Shown: piece after piece, positions 19,930 to 23,306 of the stretch
Position numbering within the stretch: position 1 is the stretch's first letter
Layout of the letters: every line of letters begins with the position of its first letter
NCBI GenBank assembly: GCA_023444765.1
Contig: JAEXLY010000304.1
Span: 1-23,306, forward strand
Origin: Pseudomonadota bacterium
Lineage (GTDB): Bacteria; Pseudomonadota; Gammaproteobacteria; Xanthomonadales; Xanthomonadaceae
DNA length: 23,306 nt
Direction of reading: 5' to 3'
Notes under the pieces: model-generated
The model's input: only the letters and a program-made list of their open reading frames with translations
Told to the model about the DNA's origin: nothing
The model's database searches: none
Position numbers and translations under genes: made by a program

Positions 19930-20136
19930 ATGTTGATTCTGACCCGCCGCGTTGGCGAGACCCTGATGATCGGTGATTCGGTCACCGTCACGGTGCTCGG
20001 GGTGAAGGGCAACCAGGTGCGTATCGGCATCACCGCGCCCAAGGATGTGGCCGTCCACCGCGAAGAGATCTACCAGCGCATCCGTCGCGGCGACGAGCCC
20101 GAATCCGCGCGCGAGACCGAAACCGACGGCAATTGA
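19930..20136 (+). CDS. csrA: Carbon storage regulator CsrA (RsmA)
   Basis: 68 aa, starting MLILTRRVGETLMIGDSVTVTVLGVKGNQVRIGI. The two RNA-contact regions are intact: L4/R6/R7 on strand 1, and VAVHREEI with R44 on strand 5. The C-terminal extension (RRGDEPESARETETDGN) is acidic and family-variable. CsrA dimers bind GGA motifs in mRNA leaders and control translation and stability of genes for carbon storage, motility, virulence and secondary metabolism. The position after alaS and before tRNA-Ser is the same as in E. coli. Confidence 0.98.
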   Translation: MLILTRRVGETLMIGDSVTVTVLGVKGNQVRIGITAPKDVAVHREEIYQRIRRGDEPESARETETDGN

Positions 20137-20137
20137 T

Positions 20138-20167
20138 TTGCCGCGGTAGCCGCGACTCCGGTATCCT
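20138..20167 (+). promoter_or_regulatory. Candidate promoter of tRNA-Ser
   Basis: TTGCCG (20138-20143), an 18-bp spacer and TATCCT (20162-20167) lie directly after csrA. A start near 20174 would give a 5' leader of about 37 bases to be removed by RNase P. Both hexamers are only moderately good (four of six). The spacer holds a short CGCGG-TAG-CCGCG hairpin. Confidence 0.5.
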
Positions 20168-20210
20168 TCGCGCCCTGTCGTGCGCGGCGTGGCTGTCGTG
20201 CGATGTACCC

Positions 20211-20303
20211 GGAGACTTGCCCGAGAGGCCGAAGGGGCTCCCCTGCTAAGGGAGTATGGGGTCAAAAGCTCCATCGAGGGTTCGAATCCCTCAGTCTCCG
20301 CCA
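20211..20303 (+). tRNA. tRNA-Ser (anticodon GCT)
   Basis: 93 bases including encoded CCA. The acceptor stem GGAGACT pairs with AGTCTCC, with discriminator G. The anticodon stem CTCCC/GGGAG has loop CTGCTAA with anticodon GCT at 20245-20247. A long variable arm, as expected of a class II tRNA, is followed by the T-loop GGTTCGAATCC. It reads AGC/AGU codons and corresponds in position to serV of E. coli. Confidence 0.97.
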
Positions 20304-20318
20304 GTTCCATCGAGACGA

Positions 20319-20347
20319 TTGACGGACGTCCGTCGGCTCTTCATAAT
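20319..20347 (+). promoter_or_regulatory. Strong promoter of tRNA-Arg
   Basis: TTGACG (five of six), a spacer of exactly 17 bp and CATAAT (five of six) make this the best sigma-70 promoter in the window. The start would be near 20354, about 10 bases before the mature tRNA. The spacer includes a perfect 14-bp palindrome, GACGGACGTCCGTC (20321-20334), overlapping the end of the -35. Confidence 0.85.
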
Positions 20348-20363
20348 TTCGCTTCTTCGCAAC

Positions 20364-20440
20364 GCGCCCGTAGCTCAGCTGGATAGAGCACCAGGCTACG
20401 AACTTGGGGGTCGGAGGTTCGAATCCTTCCGGGCGCGCCA
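20364..20440 (+). tRNA. tRNA-Arg (anticodon ACG)
   Basis: 77 bases including encoded CCA. The acceptor GCGCCCG pairs with CGGGCGC. The D-loop region is AGCTCAGCTGGATAGAGC. The anticodon stem CCAGG/CTTGG has loop CTACGAA with anticodon ACG at 20398-20400, presumably deaminated to ICG by TadA. The T-arm is GGAGG-TTCGAAT-CCTTC. It corresponds in position to argV of E. coli, where four tandem copies exist; here only one full copy is followed by repeats of its 3' end. Confidence 0.97.
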
Positions 20441-20444
20441 GATC

Positions 20445-20468
20445 AACCGGCCACAGGCCGGTTTTTTT
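20445..20468 (+). terminator. Intrinsic terminator of tRNA-Arg
   Basis: Stem AACCGGCC (20445-20452), loop ACA and GGCCGGTT (20456-20463) run into a total of seven T (20462-20468). It begins 5 bases after the CCA end of tRNA-Arg. Confidence 0.95.
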
Positions 20469-20569
20469 GTACCCGCAGGATTTCCGGCCCGCCGCTGGCG
20501 GGCGTTCGCACCTGCGCGAAGCGGTGCTTCGCGAGCGGCAGGTGCTCACCCTTCCGGGCGTGCCAGATC

Positions 20570-20967
20570 AACCGGCCACAGGCCGGTTTTTTGTGCCCGC
20601 AGGATTTCCGGCCCGCCGCTGGCGGGCGTTCGCACCTGCGCGAAGCGGTGCTTCGCGAGCGGCAGGTGCTCACCCTTCCGGGCGCGCCAGATCAACCGGC
20701 CACAGGCCGGTTTTTTTGTGCCCGCAGGATTTCCGGCCCGCCGCTGGCGGGCGCTCGCACCTGCGCGAAGCGGTGCTTCGTGAGCGGCAGATGCCCACCC
20801 TTCCGGGCGCGCCAGATCAACCGGCCACAGGCCGGTTTTTTTGTGCCCGCAGGATTTCCGGCCCGCCGCTGGCGGGCGTTCGCACCTGCGCGAAGCGGTG
20901 CTTCGCGAGCGGCAGGTGCCCACCCTTCCGGGCGCGCCAGATCAACCGGCCACAGGCCGGTTTTTTT
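20570..20967 (+). terminator. Four further copies of the same terminator
   Basis: Copies lie at 20570-20592 (six T), 20694-20717, 20819-20842 and 20944-20967 (seven T each). Stem and loop are unchanged in all four. Each follows a copy of the tRNA 3' end by 4 bases. No promoter-like sequence is visible between them, so they could act only on read-through from tRNA-Arg. Confidence 0.9.
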
Positions 20968-21049
20968 GTGCCCGCAGGATTTCCGGCCCGCCGCTGGCGG
21001 GCGCTCGCACCTGCGCGAAGCGGTGCTTCGCGAGCGGCAGGTGCCAACC

Positions 21050-21215
21050 CTTCCGGGGCGCGCCAGATCAGCCGGCCCCAAGCGGTTCTTCTCTGTGCCT
21101 GTCGATGACGTATATCCCACGTGCGCGCGGGCTTTGTCGCCGTGCGCAGCGCTGCTTCCGCACGCGGCAGCTGCTTGCCTGCGGGCGCGTGGGATCGCCC
21201 GCCAGCAGGCCGGTC
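21050..21215 (+). repeat. Decayed sixth copy of the tRNA-Arg-associated repeat
   Basis: The copy starts CTTCCGGGG-CGCGCCAGATCA, with one extra G, then a broken terminator (GCCGGCCCCAAGCGGTTCTTCT). At about 21140-21178 GCGCAGCGCTGCTTCCGC and GCGGCAGCTGC resemble the nested hairpin of the unit. At about 21182-21215 GGGCGCGTGGGATC and AGGCCGGTCGT resemble the next tRNA-end/terminator junction. The middle is too changed to align by eye. Confidence 0.6.
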
Positions 21216-21886
21216 GTCCCTGCTTTCGACCGGTGCCGTCGATGCGGACTTCGCGCAAGGGAGCGGACGATACGTCGCCAACGGAAAGGACTGGCCCTCC
21301 GCGCGATATCCATCTCGTGATCCTGTCTGTGCGAAGCAGCCGCCAGTCGCTGGCGCCAAGGGACGGCCCGACCACGGAATCCCCGCGCGACGGAAGCGCC
21401 CGCACGGAGGCTTTGCATGCAAACGACCGCCGGCGCCCCCGCGGACAACCCGATCGGTGGCCCGACCGGACTGCCCGCTGCCCGTGACTGCCTCGAGCGG
21501 CTCGCCTTTCCTGCCTGTTGGCCAACGTGTCGCGCTGATGGCCTGGCGCAGCGCGTGGCTGATGCGGGCCGGGGCGATCACGGCGACCGGCACAGGCGAT
21601 GTCCGGCATGGCAGCCGCCTGCAACGCGTCCGCCGCACCCGGCCAGCCCGGAGCGGGTCCGGTTCCATCTGGGGGGCGCCGTCGCGGGTTTCTGCGCACC
21701 GGAGCGACCGCCGTCACGGCCGGACCCCGACGCGCGTCAGCCCCGGCGCCTGGTGAACCCCCGCAGGAGCGGCATTCATGGCACGGCCGGGGGGCGGGAG
21801 AAGGGCGGCTGTACTATGCGCCCCACTTGCCGTCCAGGGACCGGCGGCAGGACAGGGGGAATCATCGACCGACCGGAGTTGCCTGA
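21216..21886. other. 671-bp gene-free stretch before the beta-helix gene
   Basis: Reading frames are open in several phases, but the translations (Arg/Pro/Gly/Ala-rich) resemble no family and have no good start signals. Visible structures are a small hairpin GCCAG-TCG-CTGGC (21342-21354), a 12-bp palindrome TTTGCATGCAAA (21412-21423), and a -10-like TACTAT at 21812-21817 that could serve the downstream gene, although its -35 is not recognisable. Confidence 0.4.
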
Positions 21887-23306
21887 ATGCCTCATGCCCT
21901 GACCCGTACCGCGCTCGCCTGCGCCTGCCTTGCGCTGCCATCCCTCGCCATGGCCGCGACCTACACCGTCGGTCCTTCGGGACGGCAGTACACCCAGCTC
22001 TCGACCCTGGTCGACAGCGTCGATCTCGAGCCCGGCGACGTCGTGCTGGTCGACGGCGGTGCCACCTACAACGGCAATATCGTGGTGCGCAGCAGCGATC
22101 GCGGCGCCGCGGGAAACCCGGTGACCTTCCGCTGGAACCGTTCGGCCGGCTCCACCCGGCCGGTGCTGAGCGGCGGCTCGCACACCATCAAGTTCCAGCA
22201 GTCCAACCACGTGGTGTTCGAGGGATTCGACGTGCGTGGCGGTACGTCGTCGTGCATCTTCAGCGAGGCGCATGATGTCACCGTGCGCGACACCATCGTC
22301 CGCGACTGCCCCTCGCACGGCATCCTCGGCGCGGACAACAACTCCGGCTCGTTCACGCTCGAGTACAGCGAGATCTACAACGCAGGGTCGGGCACGCACC
22401 GCCATCCGATCTACATGCAGTCCGACCAGGTGGCGTATCCGGGATCGGTGTTCCTGATGCGCTACAACTACGTGCACGACGGCAATGGCGGCAGCCTGCT
22501 CAAGAACCGGCACGAGCGCGCGCTGATCTACTACAACTGGTTCGAGAACTCGGCCTACCAGGAACTCGAGCTGATCGGTCCGGACTGCCAGACGCAGCAG
22601 TCGGGCTGGACGCCCAACCTGCGGCGCGAGGACGTCGACCTGGTGGGTAACGTGATCGTGCACACCTCCTCGTGGCGCAATGCGATCCGCGCCGGTGGCG
22701 ACCTCAATGGCCGCAACCAGGGGCGCCTGCGGATGGTCAACAACACCATCATCTTCAACCGCCCGGGTATCGCCAACGCGGTGCTGGTGCAGTTGGGCCA
22801 GGAATCGCTGGAGATGCACAACAACGTGATCTACCAGACCGGATCCGGCGCGGCGCCAAACATCCTGCGCGTGCACGAGGCCTCGGAGGTGGAGACGCCA
22901 TACTGCGCTCCGACCAGCCGCGAGCCGTGGAGCAGCGGGCGCAAGGTCGCCGGCTCGAACAACTGGGTGCAATCCTCGGCCGCGCTGGTGCCCGCCGAGC
23001 TCACCGGTACGATCCGCGGCACCGATCCGGGCTTCGCCAACCTCGGTCAGCTGCAGTTGCGGCCGACGGCGAACAGCCCGCTCGTGTCGGCCGGCAACCC
23101 GCAGCCACCGTCGCCATCGTCCTTCCCGTTCCCCTCGCCGCTGCTGCTGCCGCAGTTCGATCCGCCGCAGCGCGCCAAGCTCGCGATCGGTGCGCAGGTC
23201 GCACGCGTACCGGGCGCAAGGATCGACATCGGCGCGATGGAGGCTCCCGGCGGTGGTGGCGGGGGCGGGGCGAACCTGCGTCGCCGTGGATCGCAGCCGC
23301 TGGCAC
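21887..23306 (+). CDS. Secreted right-handed parallel beta-helix protein, polysaccharide-lyase-like (3' end outside the window)
   Basis: 473 residues are visible with no stop before the edge. GGAG lies 8 bases before the ATG. A Sec signal peptide (TRTALACACLALPSLAMA, likely cleavage after residue 23) leads into ATYTVGPSGRQYTQLSTLVDSV, the usual opening of pectate-lyase/PL6-like beta-helices. Rungs are recognisable as repeats of the N-x-I/V type: YNYVHDG, YNWFENS, GNVIVHT, NNTIIFN, NNVIYQT. Conserved-looking polar segments are HRHPIYMQSDQ (H173) and LLKNRHERALIYYNWFE (K206, R208, R211), possible catalytic residues by analogy with PL6. IDIGAMEAP ends the helix domain, followed by a poly-Gly linker and basic NLRRRGSQP. 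It probably acts outside the inner membrane on an acidic polysaccharide; the substrate is unknown. Confidence 0.8.
   Translation, partial: MPHALTRTALACACLALPSLAMAATYTVGPSGRQYTQLSTLVDSVDLEPGDVVLVDGGATYNGNIVVRSSDRGAAGNPVTFRWNRSAGSTRPVLSGGSHTIKFQQSNHVVFEGFDVRGGTSSCIFSEAHDVTVRDTIVRDCPSHGILGADNNSGSFTLEYSEIYNAGSGTHRHPIYMQSDQVAYPGSVFLMRYNYVHDGNGGSLLKNRHERALIYYNWFENSAYQELELIGPDCQTQQSGWTPNLRREDVDLVGNVIVHTSSWRNAIRAGGDLNGRNQGRLRMVNNTIIFNRPGIANAVLVQLGQESLEMHNNVIYQTGSGAAPNILRVHEASEVETPYCAPTSREPWSSGRKVAGSNNWVQSSAALVPAELTGTIRGTDPGFANLGQLQLRPTANSPLVSAGNPQPPSPSSFPFPSPLLLPQFDPPQRAKLAIGAQVARVPGARIDIGAMEAPGGGGGGGANLRRRGSQPLA

Larger units (their letters stand above)
20426..21049 (+). repeat. Five tandem 125-bp repeats starting inside the tRNA-Arg 3' end
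   Basis: Units are 20426-20550, 20551-20674 (124 bp, one T fewer), 20675-20799, 20800-20924 and 20925-21049. Each begins with the last 15 bases of the tRNA gene, CTTCCGGGCGCGCCA (unit 2 has one G-less CGTGCCA variant). Then come GATC, an intrinsic terminator (AACCGGCC-ACA-GGCCGGTT plus T-run), a 7-bp hairpin GCCCGCC-GCT-GGCGGGC, and a nested hairpin CACCTGC...GCAGGTG enclosing GCGAAGC-GGT-GCTTCGC. Units differ at only a few positions. In the first unit the 15-base part is the real tRNA end; in the others it is an isolated fragment. There are no unique spacers, so this is not CRISPR. E. coli tyrT has comparable repeats carrying the last 19 bases of its tRNA; function here is unknown. Confidence 0.95.

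Noticed and set aside
20426..21049. CRISPR array
   Set aside because: The period is 125 bp with the whole unit repeated; there are no unique spacers and no cas genes. The units contain a tRNA 3' end and terminators.
20364..21049. Integration site of a genomic island at tRNA-Arg
   Set aside because: Repeated tRNA 3' ends resemble att sites, but the DNA between copies is only about 110 bp and identical in each unit, and no integrase gene is present in the window. Such an origin cannot be ruled out for the array, but it is not supported.
20256..21717. Repetitive proteins read from the tandem array on both strands
   Set aside because: All frames are open because the unit is GC-rich and its length is not a multiple of three. 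Peptides change frame each unit, and no SD or conserved start supports them. A short peptide per unit, as in the tyrT Tpr case, cannot be excluded but has no positive support.

Overview
The window is 23.3 kb of high-GC DNA from a gammaproteobacterium, most likely Lysobacteraceae/Xanthomonadaceae (Lysobacter, Luteimonas or Xanthomonas relatives). Three things point there: the lexA-recA-recX order followed by alaS-csrA-tRNA, a LexA operator of the TTAG-N6-TACTA type known from Xanthomonas upstream of lexA, and a large TonB-dependent receptor. Genus-level placement is inference.

Left part (1-8943). A small S4-domain RNA-binding protein (Hsp15 type) is followed by about 600 bp without a gene. A TonB-dependent outer-membrane receptor lies on the minus strand with its own terminator. 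Divergent from it is mutS (mismatch repair), then a DUF937 protein with a calcium-loop-like motif and a flavoprotein of the HI0933/YhiN family, closely spaced and on the same strand.

Middle (8944-14015). katG (catalase-peroxidase) stands as a single transcription unit. A near-canonical OxyR operator precedes it and a GNRA-loop terminator follows it. After a 440-bp gap come pncC (CinA C-terminal type nicotinamide-nucleotide amidase) and ubiB (atypical kinase of ubiquinone synthesis), probably co-transcribed.

SOS block and translation block (14037-20440). lexA is controlled by a perfect 19-bp palindrome ending two bases before its ATG, so its mRNA is probably leaderless. recA follows, then a small antibiotic-biosynthesis-monooxygenase-type protein whose stop codon overlaps the recX start. 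Then come alaS, csrA, tRNA-Ser(GCT) and tRNA-Arg(ACG). The recA-recX-alaS-csrA-tRNA-Ser-tRNA-Arg order is the same as in E. coli, where four tandem tRNA-Arg genes occupy the last position.

Repeat region and right edge (20426-23306). The 3' end of tRNA-Arg begins an array of five almost identical 125-bp direct repeats. Each carries the last 15 bases of the tRNA gene including CCA, a strong intrinsic terminator and two further hairpins. A decayed copy follows. The layout resembles the tyrT/rtT repeats of E. coli but lies at a different tRNA and has a different unit. This is the most unusual structure in the window. After about 670 bp without a recognisable gene, a secreted parallel beta-helix protein (polysaccharide-lyase-like) runs off the right edge.
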